NCBI GenBank assembly: GCA_032622095.1
Contig: CP136061.1
Location: 200,066,244 to 200,130,243, forward strand
From: Siphonodentalium dalli
Lineage: Eukaryota; Mollusca; Scaphopoda; Gadilida; Siphonodentaliidae
DNA length: 64,000 nucleotides
Direction: 5' to 3'
Shown here one piece after another: positions 23,602 to 35,561 of this stretch. The position numbers and the translations under genes were made by a program. The notes beneath the pieces were generated by a model that was not told the DNA's origin, did no database searches, and was given only the letters and a program-made list of their open reading frames with translations. How positions within the stretch are numbered: the stretch's first letter is position 1; each line of letters starts with the position of its first letter.

Positions 23602-24654
23602 AAACCTCACATCAGTGTGTTGGGGATTTGGACCTTGACGTGGGACCTTTGGTTTTTAACGCAACAAATGCGCGTACACCTTATACACAAATTTCTTATG
23701 TAGCCAGAGTTTTTCTTGGATAAGATGAGTTTGAAGCCTGCTTACATTTCAAAATGTTGTCAGTTTTGTATTGTCTGCAGCGGAACTCGGCGTGTTGAAG
23801 CAAAAGTTACAAGAGATAAAATGTGTACGTAACGAGACTAAAATACAAATGAAATAATAAATTGAGGGAGGAGTGGGCGATACAGGGAACTAAGGGTTGA
23901 ACCGATATAAATTTGTAGAGCGATAACGACCAATGTTGACATATTATGCAACTACTGTTGCATCAAGGCTATAAATATGGGGGTGGTAAGAATCTTAGTC
24001 ATCTCTATAGTGCCAGAATAGTCATTTATGGACTTCTATAGTGGTACGGGATAATATGTTGGGTTGTTTATATGGACTCGGAGAAAAAGGGGTTCGTACC
24101 GATGAACTGACATAAATTAGTGGAGCTATGTTGCCATGTAATGCATCGCGACTGTACTAAAGCAACAATGATATAAAATTGGGGGGGTGGGTCTGAAATT
24201 ATCTCTATCTCTATAGATGGCACCAGGATAATATAGAAAGGAATAGCAATTGATATACGTATACGGTATACTATAGTAATACCATAAACATATAAGTACA
24301 AGTATCACGCGATAAAATAATACGTAACGTGACTATAGCGATGAAAAAAATTAATAAATTGGACCGGTATTAGAGGTTGTGTTGGTTATATGTGGATAAT
24401 TGGATATGGAATTCATACCGATGAAACGATACAAATTAGTGGAGCGATAAAGACCAATGTTGACACTTAGTCAGGCTATGCAGGGGAAAATAGGGGTTGA
24501 TACGATAGACCAAAATAAATTTGTCGGGTGATAATGACCAATGTTGACGTATAAAGTAACCCGACTGTTCCTTCGCACAATTATCAGGTAGAACCGGTCA
24601 AATATGGACTCTGGTACCCAAAATGGAACAGCTCAGAAAACATTTGCAGAGCCC
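23602..24654. repeat. Loose direct repeats
   Basis: The phrases gagcgataacgaccaatgtt (near 23918), gagcgataaagaccaatgtt (near 24443) and gtgataatgaccaatgttga (near 24529) are diverged copies of one segment; aaccgatataaatttg and relatives precede them. No gene. Confidence 0.6.
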
Positions 24655-25200
24655 TAAAATTTATTTAACATTGGATCTGCCATACAAATCGATTTATGTC
24701 GATAAATCTCTTATTTTTCAAAATTTTCAGCTGAGACTTGGTATGTCTGCGTGGGATACTTATATATTCCTAAAATGACAGGGTACAGTACGTAATTATG
24801 TTTTAGATGGAAGTAATGAATTTTTTTCGATGATAACATTTAACATGGCATTTGCCATTAAAATCGATATATGTCGATAAAACTGTCATTTTTCTAAATT
24901 TTGAGCTGAGACTTCGTTTGTCTGTGTGTAATACTTATATAGTCTTAACATGACAGGGTACAGCACGTAATTATATTTTAGATGGAAGAAATGAATTATT
25001 TTCGATGAAAAAGTTTAGGTTATTTTAACACAGGATTTCCCATTAAAATCGATTTATGTTGATAAAACTGTCATTTTTCAAAATTTTGAGCTGAGACTTG
25101 GTGTGTCTGTGTGTAATACTTATATATTCTTAAAATGACAGAGTCCAGCGCGTAATTATGTTTTAGATGGAAGAAATTGAATTTGTTTTCGATAATAAAT
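24655..25200 (+). repeat. Three tandem 175-185-bp units
   Basis: Repeated landmarks are aaatcgatttatgtcgata (24686, 24861, 25046), gagctgagacttggt, aatacttatatattc and acgtaattatgttttagatg. Units 2 and 3 are closest. Not palindromic, unlike the array at 23083. Confidence 0.88.
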
Positions 25201-27424
25201 GTACAGCGTGGACGGGTCATCGATTACACGCATTTTGTAAACAAGCTTTTGTCAATAGCCGTTTTGTTCATACTAAACCTTTTTCGACCGGGACAGCAGA
25301 TCCGAATAGTAGCTAAGATGTATTTATATAGAATTATCAAAAGAATTTGACCGATAGGGTGCATTTTAAGAGAATCGAGTGGAGAAATCTTGGTGACATT
25401 TTCACAAAAACACGCCGATTCGGCAATGACTGTATACTTGCAGACGAGCGCTCGTTAATATTCATGCCAAGAAATGCAGGCGTCAAACTCATCTTTTTGG
25501 AAGGTTAATCCAACATTTATATATCAGAACAATCCTTCCAAAACACCTTCCAAGATATCCAAGAAAATTTTAATAGCTTAGAAGACTGAACAGCCGAAAT
25601 GAATTAATTAATAATCGCCATTGGAGGCTTCGCTTCGCAATGACGGTTGGCAATTATCGCAATACGATAGGGGAACACTTTGACGTTCGTACTCATATTT
25701 CACCAATTTTTGTACCTGGCTTGCCTATCCTAAGTTTCACGGGAAAATGGCTAATTTTACTCTATTTGTCGTTATATACATATTATACATAATTATCACC
25801 CCATTTATTATTCATTTTCATAAAAATAAAATAAAAGAAGCCGAAGATGACATGTTTAAACTGTTTGAAGCATGAATTTGGCGATAAGTTGTTATCAGAG
25901 TACGTTATACTTGTGATAGTTACGTTACGCACACGGTGTTCCCATGTCCTATTGCGATAATCGCTTAACCCTTCGGTTTTCAACGACATTTCAATTGGTT
26001 GAAATTGAAATTTCTCTAGTTCCAACTCAACACGAATCTAGTTAGCCAATTGGTAGAAATACTTTAGCAGTAATTCTTAGTTTTATAAGTTATAACTCTA
26101 ATTTTATTGACGATACGAGCTCAACATCATAATATGTCACTGTTTATGGCGGTGTTATCCAAACGTGTGCTTTGATAATGATTATAATTTTATTTTGCGA
26201 TCAAACGTCAGTGCAGCTCAGCAGAAACGCATAGGCACTAGTTCAATTCAGCAGTCCTACGATTATACACCCACTGGACGCGCGTCGGTCAGTGGGTGAA
26301 CAAAAATGCAGGTGTAAGAGATTTTGTCAATTGAATTAAATTTCCGGTAGGCATATTCGCCTGAACTTGCAGGTTGGGAGAATTTACAAGAACATTCGGT
26401 AAGGATTTATGACAAGATCTTAGTTCTTATGTTTTAGGATTAAATTGTCTATGTCTGACTCAGTTCATATTGTTCTTATCAATACCGATAGAATTACCAT
26501 TATTGCAAACATTTGTTAGTCAAAATAAGATAATAGGTGACTAAATATAAATGTATCGGTCCCCCATTACCATACTTCCGACAGTGATTTATCGCAGTGA
26601 TAACGGAGAGGGCGCTGCGTGGAGTTTGTTGTACGACTATTCACTGTTTATTTAGAATATGACATCCCCTGATAATCCAAGGCGATACATTAATTGTCAA
26701 TGAATCGATCGCATGATAGAACCGCTAACGATATTATATAGACGATACGTATATCTGACTGCCCTCGCGTATAACCTTATACAATACACGAAATTCTTCG
26801 CAGAGTGGGATACCATGTCAGATTAATTTCTGGTTTAATTTCTTATTCATGTGTATGATCAATTTATCTTATGATCAACGATCTATGGCGAGCTTCGATG
26901 CTCAGCAACTGAATATAGAGACAGAGAGCAAGGCAACAACTTTCACAAAATGGCTATGTTCACTCATAGTGAACATGTTTATGCATAATAACAATTTGGC
27001 ATGTTCGACTGCCAGGATGCCTTGATAATTGTGAAACGTTCCTTATACTAACCAAACAAGCGACACTTATATGGGTCCCGTTAAAGCAAACAGCCTTCTA
27101 AAACAGTATGTGATGGCACTCTACATCGTGACATGTCCCAGCTATTGCAAGACATACAATACAAGTCTTTTCCACAAGTAACGGATTAATTGCCTCATCA
27201 ATACCACGAGGGCAGTTTCCTTTTATCGTTGCAGACAATTTCTCAACTGCTAATATGTTGCTTGCATGCTACTTCAAACGAGTTTAATAGTCACATAATG
27301 TATTTTTGTTTGATAAAACTTAGAACTTCTCCCTCGTAACGGAAGCTAGAACAAGAACACAGACACACATCGGGTTATTATGTTCTCATTTCTTCAACAT
27401 TATGTCATCATATCCTCGTGTAAA
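25201..27424. other. No gene seen
   Basis: Only a small hairpin, cacccactgga/tcagtgggtg (26267-26300), stands out. Confidence 0.45.
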
Positions 27425-27560
27425 TAGGACGTAAATATTTACATAGCTTCATATGGAACACATTTGATTTTGCAATAAGTTCATACAGGACTTATACCCG
27501 TTATTTCGTTGAATGGCGCGGGTCGCAGTGAAAACACATAATAAAGAGCGTTTATCCTGG
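27425..27560 (-). repeat. Dispersed repeat, family A
   Basis: acttatacccgttatttcgt and tggcgcgggtcgcagtg, ending near ataaagagcg. Confidence 0.75.
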
Positions 27561-27581
27561 TTTATCGATGGAAAAAGTAGA

Positions 27582-28025
27582 TTAAAGGCACGGACGGCGT
27601 TCGTTGCAGACATATTTATATTATAATCGCCATCAACAGAAGGAACACTAAAATATATACAATTCCGCTCATATGCCAAACATAATCAGCGCGTAAACAA
27701 TATACTATCGTCAATACGTACGATGGTGTACATAAATAAGAGCCTGCTTGTGTTACAGAAGTTGTGCTTCTGTTTACATAACGCAACGCACTTCTATTGG
27801 TTAATCACACAAAAATGATATAAACGCTCTTTATTATTTCCATATCAGGAAAACGGTAACAAATAACGCTCTTTATGTTTACCATATCCGGATCTAACCA
27901 AAAGCCAGGTAATGTAACGTTTTTTGCTTTTGTTTACATAACAAAAGGGAAAATATTGACAATAACAAAGTCTGTCTATATCTTACTATTCCTTCTGTTT
28001 ATGGCGGTTTTTGACGGATAGTCGG
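27582..28025. mobile_element. TTAA MITE (family C), right end missing
   Basis: Starts TTAA-AGGCACGGACGGC and matches 33966-34467 through cgctctttattatttccata, ttttgtttacataacaa and ggcggtttttgacgg. It stops there without the CCGTGCCT-TTAA terminus. Confidence 0.75.
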
Positions 28026-29103
28026 ATTCCTTATGTCATTTTGCAGTTTTGGTTTGTTAAAAGCGATCTGAAAACGGATTGTGTATGTCTAGTAGGTATG
28101 TTTTCAGGATTGACTTGTTTCCAATTTTGAATTTTGGCGGGTCGGCCTAAATCGGGGTCAACATAATTTAGAGAGCGTTTCGTATTTACAGAAAACGATA
28201 GATTGTGCCATCTGGCGTATGTTGATGGGTGCGATTTGAAACTTCTCCAAATTACTAGATATGACCGTTAAATGTATTTTTGAAATTTTTTATGTGATCG
28301 GTTTATTTGTGTTGGCTACAGTTGTGATCAAAATTTAACACTGAGGCCTATGGAGATTCTAGTAATTTGGATAAATGGCGCCATTTTGCGTATGATGATA
28401 TGCGCGTACTGTTATTCCTAAAAAATACTAACGATGAAACACAGACGTAGTTTTAAAAAGAATGGATGTGATCAGATGATTCTTGCTGGCTACAGTTGCG
28501 ATCAAAATTTAGCACTTAACCATATGGAGAATTTCGTGTCATGCTCAAACGTTGATTGTAATATCACTTATTGGCAATCGTGCACAACTATATATGTAGA
28601 CTAACACTCTTGTTTGACCCACTGTAACTATCCGTGATTTAATAGACGCAATATATGATATAGTTATGACTCAAGATACAGTAACTGGCAAAAGTAAGTG
28701 TCGAATGGTTTTGTAATTTCGATAATATGCAGCCTGTTGAATCAAACGAAAATATTCACAACAAGACTGTTCACGATGTGATTACATATTATATCATTGT
28801 TTTATTTGATACATGTCTGTCTCGTTGTCCACTGATTAGTTTTTAAAGCCACATCGTTGATCATAACCCGATGTAGTGTCACAAATACACAGGTATAGAT
28901 GGTAGTTGTTCGTTGTCATTAACGCAATCGTTGTCATTGGAGTATATCCCTCATGCATTGAGAGAATCTGTGTTTTTGCAGTATTTGTGCTACTGATAAA
29001 TGGACATTTAGGTGCAGCTGAGATCTTTACTATAGCGCGGTATATGCTTTGCTTTCACACGTCCCACACCAGTTACATTTGGCCAACTTCAGTACAGCGA
29101 CTG
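28026..29103. repeat. Non-coding stretch with a 174-bp duplication
   Basis: ggctacagttgtgatcaaaa near 28314 recurs as ggctacagttgcgatcaaaa at 28488, with tatggaga following in both. Nothing else recognisable. Confidence 0.65.
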
Positions 29104-29445
29104 AAACCCAACGGTGTCAGACCGGTTTTCCGAAGACCTATTACTACGAAGACCCACAACTCCGAAGACCCGATTCTCCGACGGCCCACAACTCCGAAGA
29201 CCCGATTCTCCGACGGCCCATAACTCCGAAGACCCGATTCTCCGACGGCCCATAACTCCGAAGATCCGATTCTCCGAAAGCCCATAACTCCGAAGGGCCG
29301 ATTCTCCGAAGACCTATAACTCCGAAGACCTATAACTCCGAAGGGCCGATTCTCCGAAGACCTATAACTCCGAAGGCCCGATTCTCCGAAGGTCCGAAGA
29401 TTTTGTTTTATCGGGGTATTATCGTTTACTAAATAGTGTACAGTC

Positions 29446-29637
29446 CAGTGGCGAAGCCAAGGGGTCCCAAAATTCCCACTGCCCCCATTAAACCTCTACT
29501 TGCTATTTCAGACAATATGGGCCCCTACCAAAACATGTCCAATGTCATGTAAACGCCCGGAAATCGTTCATGTGGCATCAAAATATTCAAACTTTTCCTA
29601 CTGCCCCCACCTAAATGGGAATCCTGGCCCGCCACTG
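29446..29637. mobile_element. Small hAT-like element, copy 1
   Basis: Starts CAGTGGCGAAGCCAAGGG and ends with the complement of CAGTGGCGGGCCAGGAT. Such CAGTGGCG ends are frequent in animal hAT-like MITEs (recalled). No 8-bp duplication is visible; the flanks are instead inverted copies of each other. Confidence 0.6.
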
Positions 29638-29788
29638 ACTATACACTAGATACTATAACGTTACGTTGGCCCATGAGATGCCAGAGTAAAATGTACAGGA
29701 GTGAGCGGGGAAGAACTTGTCGCCCCTGTGCATGTTAGGCTACTCTGACATTCTTGCAGCGTTTCGTTATAATATACCCGGTGCACAC

Positions 29789-30075
29789 CAGTGGCGGAGC
29801 CAGGGTTCCCATTTAGGGGTGCACATTAATTAGCATATGTGGGGGATATGTGGGGGATATATCATGCATATGATATGCCGAAAGCATATCACGATGGCCT
29901 GATTTGGGGAGCGCATACATGTGAGGGGTCGCCCCCAATCGTTGGTCCGGGGGCTCCCCTGGGCATGAACACTGTGAATATTTGAATGCCTAGGAGGGAT
30001 TTCCTGACGTTTACATGACATTTGACATGTTTTTTGGGGGCGGTCTTCCCTAGGGCCCCATTGACCCCGCCACTG
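29789..30075. mobile_element. Small hAT-like element, copy 2
   Basis: Starts CAGTGGCGGAGCCAGGGT and ends with the complement of CAGTGGCGGGGTCAATGG. Lies inside the same foldback, separated from copy 1 by about 150 bp. Confidence 0.6.
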
Positions 30076-30327
30076 GACTGTACACTATTTAATAAGCGAT
30101 AAAACATGATCTTCGGAGAATCGGCCCTTCGGAGTTATAGACCTTCGGAGTTATGGGCGTTCGGAGTTATAGGCCTTCGGAGTTATGGGCTTTCGGAGTT
30201 ATGGGTCTTCGGAGTTATGGGATTTCGGAGAATCGGGACTTCGGAGTTATGGGCTTTCGGAGAATCGGGGCGTCGGAGAATCTGACCTTCGGAGAATCGG
30301 ACCTTCGGAGTTATGGGTCTTCGGAAA

Positions 30328-31628
30328 AACGCTACGTAACCAACCCAACATTCACCATCAATATGCTGACCACAATTAATCTCCACGCTTCGTGTATAGC
30401 TGTGAAAATAAAGTAAATTCGAATTTCCACTAAAGTAGGGCTTAATGAGTAAAATAGATATCAACCTTAGTTGCATTTTCCTGCAAATTCCGAGTAGGTG
30501 CTTAGTAACCGTTACTATAGGAGCTATCGGGACCGGTGACAAAGTCTCCCGATCTTATAATGATCAGTGGCATATGCAGAGCATGACTGCATAGATTTAG
30601 ACATACATGTGCCCAACTTTGAACAAAACCAGCACCATGTGATTAGACACTGACTAAATTAAGGCAATACCAATGAGTGATTGGTACACCATTGTGGTAT
30701 TTGATTAGCAACCGTTGCTAACCTTAAATAAGACATCTGGTTCACTCTGACTGCCAGGTATATCTCAAATTTCACAGTTGGGTATTAACTGCATCGGAAA
30801 CGCAAACGTTGAATTACGACTCTATAAGCTATAATTGCAATTTCCAGTAAATTCCCGGTAGTTGCCTAGACTAAGTTTCTCGATCTTATAATGGTCAATG
30901 GCCCATGGGGCACAAACATGCACATTTTCATACAAACACTATCTAATTTACGAGAAAATACCACGGTCCAGAGTGTTGATTGGATATTATTGGGGGAGAA
31001 CGATCCATTAAGCCTAAGCCGATGGTTTGTTCACAACATATGGAGTCATGATGCATTGTGACGGATGATGGAAGGGTCCCCTCAACTATGTTCTTCGACA
31101 CAGTATTGTCCCCGCACTGTGTCACTTGCATCTTACTGTGTTGTACTATATAAGACCAAACACATAATACACATATATATCTTCTTATAAATAAATTATC
31201 TCTTAGAACGTGTCCAGAGATGTCTTGCCTAATTATACTGACAATTTATTTTTATTCTTGTGGCAAATTATTTGAGGGAGTGATGTGTTATGTTGACTAA
31301 GATGTTAATTTAGTATGTGAAACATGTATCCCGGGGGATGTATCGAGTGGACGGAGAAAGTGTTTTCTTTATCATCAGATGAACATAATTTAAACTCCCA
31401 ATTTGGATAAACCCGACAAGAAATTATAGAACAACCATCTATATATGCCCATCAATATTTAGCAATACATATGGACATGATAACATTGTTTAATTTTTTT
31501 AAACAATACCACCCTATCCACATGTATGGCTAAACATATCATTGGCATAGATGAGTTGTTGTAGTTGTTCCATTGATACTGGTCGGGTTTCTGCAAATTT
31601 AATACTAAAACAGAATGATCCATAAGCT
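30328..31628. repeat. Non-coding stretch with a diverged 350-bp duplication
   Basis: tcccgatcttataatgatca at 30547 and ctcgatcttataatggtcaa at 30878 sit in similar surroundings (gcaaattccgagtagg against gtaaattcccggtag). No gene. Confidence 0.5.
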
Positions 31629-32740
31629 ACGGTGGCTGGTTTAGGACATGGGAATATTTTTTTATTCCAACCACGAAATAACTGATTGACCTTTGCATAT
31701 ATCCAGATACCTTTACGGCGACTGTTAATTTGTGTGTTAAACTTGATGATGTTTTAGGAACAATACAGATAAGCTACTAAAAACCCATTATGGCGTGGGA
31801 CCCGGGCTCTATGGTGATATGAACGGCCGATATAAACTAGCCCAGAGAGAACGGGAAACACGGGTCAGGTGGCTCCAAAACAAACTGAATATTCATTAGT
31901 TTTTACCACAAGGGGTCGAATGGGAATGACATATCTCTCAGCATATTTGGCCGATTTAAGTCAAATAAGGGGTTTTGTAGGGTGGGCTCAAAACAAACTT
32001 ATAAATATTCACCCCTTTCAACCATACCCGATCCAAAATGGTCGCCGGTCAGAAGGGGTCAAATAGGGTACACATTATTTCTCGGCCACTTGACCGATAT
32101 AGATCAAATAAAGGGTGTTGTACGGTGGCTCGCAAAGCTAAAGCTAAATTTTCAAACATTCAGCCCACTCGAGCGAAAATGATAACTGATCTGAGGGGTC
32201 CATATAAGGTACCATGCAATCCCCCCATTGTAGGTCGAATAAATTGTGTTGTAGGGTGACCCCTGTGACAAACTAACTTGATGATATTCACCCGCTTTCA
32301 CCATCCCCGATCCCAAATGGGTTCAAATATGGCACCTATACAATTTCTCGGCCCCTTAACCGTTTGATGTGGCATAATTGGTGCTGTATGGTGGCCCCCA
32401 AGATATACTGAATGTCGTGGGTGCCCAATGTTACCCCACCCCCAGGACGGCGGCAACTTTGGATCGGGTTGGTGAAAGGGGTGATTACTTAATTTGTTTT
32501 ATGGGCCACCCTACATCTCAAATCGCCTTGGCTCATGCCAAGATGGTGGACAACTACAACCAGGTCATCTCTATCCGCTTCAATTACAACAATGGGACTG
32601 ACGATCGTATGTCACAATTATTTATTTTGTGGCCACGAATTAGTTATTTCGTGGCCGAATTAATTATTTCGTGGCCACGAATTAGTATTTAGTGGCCATG
32701 AAATAAAAAAAATATTCCCATGTCCTAAACCAGCCACCGT
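31629..32740. mobile_element. 1.1-kb DNA transposon-like element with perfect 36-bp ends
   Basis: The left end acggtggctggtttaggaca continues catgggaatattttttt; the right end is the exact complement (32705-32740). Flanking octamers cataagct (31621-31628) and aataagct (32741-32748) match 7 of 8, consistent with an 8-bp hAT-type duplication. The interior has about five degenerate 111-141-bp repeats (starting near 31866, 31977, 32118, 32251 and 32385 with a tagggtggctc-like phrase). At the right end are four atttcgtggccacgaat units (32622-32700). No transposase frame; non-autonomous. Confidence 0.83.
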
Positions 32741-33312
32741 AATAAGCTCCATAGCTTGGCATGAAAATATAAAAAATTATACATGACCGAACAAGTTTAA
32801 CAAACAGTGACTGCCACTTACATACATATGACTCGCAGATTTGTAAGCACACAACTCCGTATTATGCGGTACTTCGTCCTGGCAATAAACATTAATAATT
32901 TTGTCAATGGATGAAAAAAGACAATCGACCAATTTCACAACGACATCCTGAAACTTTAGTCTTGATAAACATTACATTTGTAGAATAGTTGACATTATCA
33001 CTGAAGCACGTGATTGTGATGTATATGATTGATGTGAACCACATTTTTTTCAATTACTGTATCAGGTGGCCTGACTATATTGCAAGTTAATTTTGTAAAA
33101 TCACATGTAGTTATGATAGATTACACGTAAGAGCCATGCATATATGATAGCCATTAAGTTCGACCACTGTGAACATTTGAGTAAATTGTCAAACTCTCTA
33201 TAGGGTTCAACGTTAGTTTTGTTCGCAACTGTAGTACTGTACCCGCGGGGACTTATCTGACGGCACCATTCTCAAAAATACATTTCAGAGTCATACTTGA
33301 CATATGTGCATA
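32741..33312. other. No gene seen
   Basis: AT-rich, nothing recognisable. Confidence 0.45.
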
Positions 33313-33640
33313 ATTTCAACTCGTACAATTCATGAAAATGCTTATCGTGTTAGTTAATATCTGTATAATCAGGAAACGCTCTTTAAATGTTTTAAACCGT
33401 CCAAACAATGTTTCCACTAAAATTTCAGACTGGAAACAAGTAGACTCTAAAAGTAGACCGCCATATTTGATATTTTTGTTAATTTCAACTCGCATAGTCC
33501 ACCAGAAGGTCAGTTCTGATGATTAATATTTGTATAATAAGTAAACGCTCTTTAAATTCTTAAAACAGTCCAAAAATATTTTTTTTCCAATCAAATTTCA
33601 ACTGGACACAGGTAAACTCTGAAAGTAGACACGCTATTGA
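33313..33640 (+). repeat. Two-copy tandem duplication of about 167 bp
   Basis: aatttcaactcg starts both copies (33315, 33480), followed by a tctgtataatca-like stretch, aaacgctctttaaat, cagtccaa and ctggacacaggtaaactctg. A third relative is at 34618-34745, beyond the family C element. Confidence 0.7.
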
Positions 33641-33965
33641 TAAATAAACCGTTCGCATGTCGTCTTTGGCAATCCGAAATTTGGGACCGTTGTTTTCGAC
33701 CAAAGGAATATGACTTGTGAAATCAGCGATGGTGGGGTAGGGTTAGCTTTTCTGCGATAGCTTTACCAAAAATCGATGTATCGAAGTTTTGTTTGTGGCC
33801 TATGATCAAGATATCCTTGTAGATTGTTCATGTTCGTCTATATGTGATGTAGCTGATTTTAAGAATATACAATACCTTAATATTTAGGAAAGAAAATTGA
33901 AAATGCAGTCATAAATACTATTCATCTGATGATTTTATGATAAAATTTCACAATAAGATATGTAA

Positions 33966-34467
33966 TTAAAGGCACGTGCGGCCTTAATTGTCGAAAATAT
34001 TCATATTTGTTCCAAACACCGTAAACAGAAAAACATTAAAACGCATACAGTTCCGTTCATATATACCACGACCAACGCGTAAACAGCATGTTATCATACA
34101 GACCTACTATATTTTACCTAAGCAAGAGCCTGATTGTGTTACAGAAGACAGCACAATGCTACTGGCTAATCACACACAAATGGCATAAACGCTCTTTATT
34201 AGTTCCATATCAGGTATTCACCAACAAAGAACGCTCTTTATGTTTACCATCATAATATAAACAAACACCAGAAAAGTTACTTTTTATGCCTTTGTTTACA
34301 TAACAATGGTCAAACATATGACCATAACATACTGTTAATGCGATATTTCTTATTTGTATACGCACAAAGTCTATCTACATTTTGATGTTCTTTCTGTTTG
34401 TGGCGGTTTTTGACGGGTGGATATATTTTCACAGGATACCCACCACCAAGGCCAACCGTGTCTTTAA
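33966..34467. mobile_element. TTAA MITE (family C), complete long form
   Basis: Left TTAA-AGGCACGTGCGGCC, right ggccaaccgtgtct-TTAA. At 502 bp it is longer than the 367-bp relative at 10826 because it keeps a segment with two cgctctttat motifs. The 95-codon minus and 84-codon plus frames over its right end are shadows. Confidence 0.8.
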
Positions 34468-34802
34468 GTAATTTGTGGCAAGATTTCTCCATTTTTGTCG
34501 ATTTCCAAGAACAAAGAAAGCCACTTACCGAACTTGCTATGCGTAATAACATGTTTTTATTACCAGGTGGACGAGGAAAAAATAGAAGGGTACACAAACA
34601 AAAGCCTCACACAAACCTGTTTAAACTAAAATATCAAGCTGGAAACAGGTAGATTCTGAAAATAGACACACTGGTGGTATAGAAACTGTTCTCATATCGC
34701 TTTTAACATTCCGAAAACGCGCGACCATTTTTTTCGAGGAATCCGACTAGGGGGTGAATATTTTAATAGCATACCCACCGCCAATGCCGCCCGTATCTTT
34801 AA
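34468..34802. mobile_element. Solo right end of a family C element
   Basis: agcatacccaccgccaatgc then cgcccgtatct-TTAA (34768-34802) repeats the right terminus just 335 bp downstream of the complete element. The sequence between resembles 33595-33720. Confidence 0.6.
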
Positions 34803-35271
34803 ATAGTGCCAATGAGTTTATTTCGAATTGAAATAAGCTCATATATACGACTGTTTTGTTCGTGTCCCATTCAGGTTCATATAGAGCTTAATTCAGATTA
34901 AAATAATCCATATATGGGCTTATTTGGTGTGTTCCAAATAAGTTCTATATGAGCTATTTACTGGAGAACAGGTTGTATATGCTATGCCCTCTCTTAATAT
35001 CTTGTTCTCTATCGCTAATGTCATATTATGTGTAATACTAACTGTACGTATCTGTTTACTTACTCTAAATTAAATCGTTTATTCCCAAGAAATTAACATT
35101 GATGATGACTCACCTAGTATGTGAACCTCAGTTATCTGAAATAAATAGCACTAAAGCACTCACGTTGTGGGCTTGGCCACACGATAACCGGAGATAACCG
35201 TTACAAACTATACAAGCTTCTTGTCAATCCCATCCATAACATCATATTTAGCCTGTTCTCCAGAAAATCCG
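34803..35271. repeat. Family A-like pieces
   Basis: Short aataagctcatatata and ggttcatatagagctta phrases suggest decayed family A copies. No gene. Confidence 0.4.
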
Positions 35272-35433
35272 CACATAATCTGCTTACAACATAACTTGTT
35301 TTAGGTTGATAATGTGCTGAGAATCGTCTCATTTTGAGTCGATAATGTGCTGGAAATGAGAGCGTTTTAGTCACATTATCGACTCACAACGAGGAGATTC
35401 TAAGCAGATTATGCCACAATGACACATTTTAGC
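35272..35433. repeat. Imperfect palindrome (family F)
   Basis: Stem tgagtcgataatgtg (35336-35350) against cacattatcgactca with a 22-nt loop, and an outer stem cataatctgctta/taagcagattatg. Partial copies at 37476-37535 and 63440-63524 also sit beside family A cores, so F is probably part of a larger A/F element. Confidence 0.7.
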
Positions 35434-35561
35434 CATCTCAGGTGTACGCTCTTTGACATGTGTTTTCACTGGAGCCCGCGCCATAAAACGAAATAACGGA
35501 CATGACTCCATTATCTGCTTATTTCAGAATAATATATTAAATCACATTATAAATCTATTTC
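35434..35561 (+). repeat. Dispersed repeat, family A
   Basis: acgctctttgacatgtgttt, cccgcgccataaaacg and cttatttcagaat in order. Confidence 0.7.

Larger units (their letters stand above)
29104..30327. mobile_element. Foldback element with tandem-repeat arms
   Basis: The left arm (about 29127-29400) is a tandem array of ccgaagacccataact and ccgaagacccgattct units. The right arm (30108-30327) is the same array inverted (cttcggagttatgggc and cttcggagaatcggg). The inversion continues inward: ttactaaatagtgtacagtc near 29426 pairs with gactgtacactatttaata near 30076. Total arm length is near 300 bp. Two smaller CAGTGGCG-ended elements sit in the middle. Frames across the arms (29049-29285, 30153-30542) only translate the repeat. 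Confidence 0.85.

Noticed and set aside
30183-30542. 119-codon minus-strand frame
   Set aside because: Half of it translates the tandem repeat arm of the foldback element.
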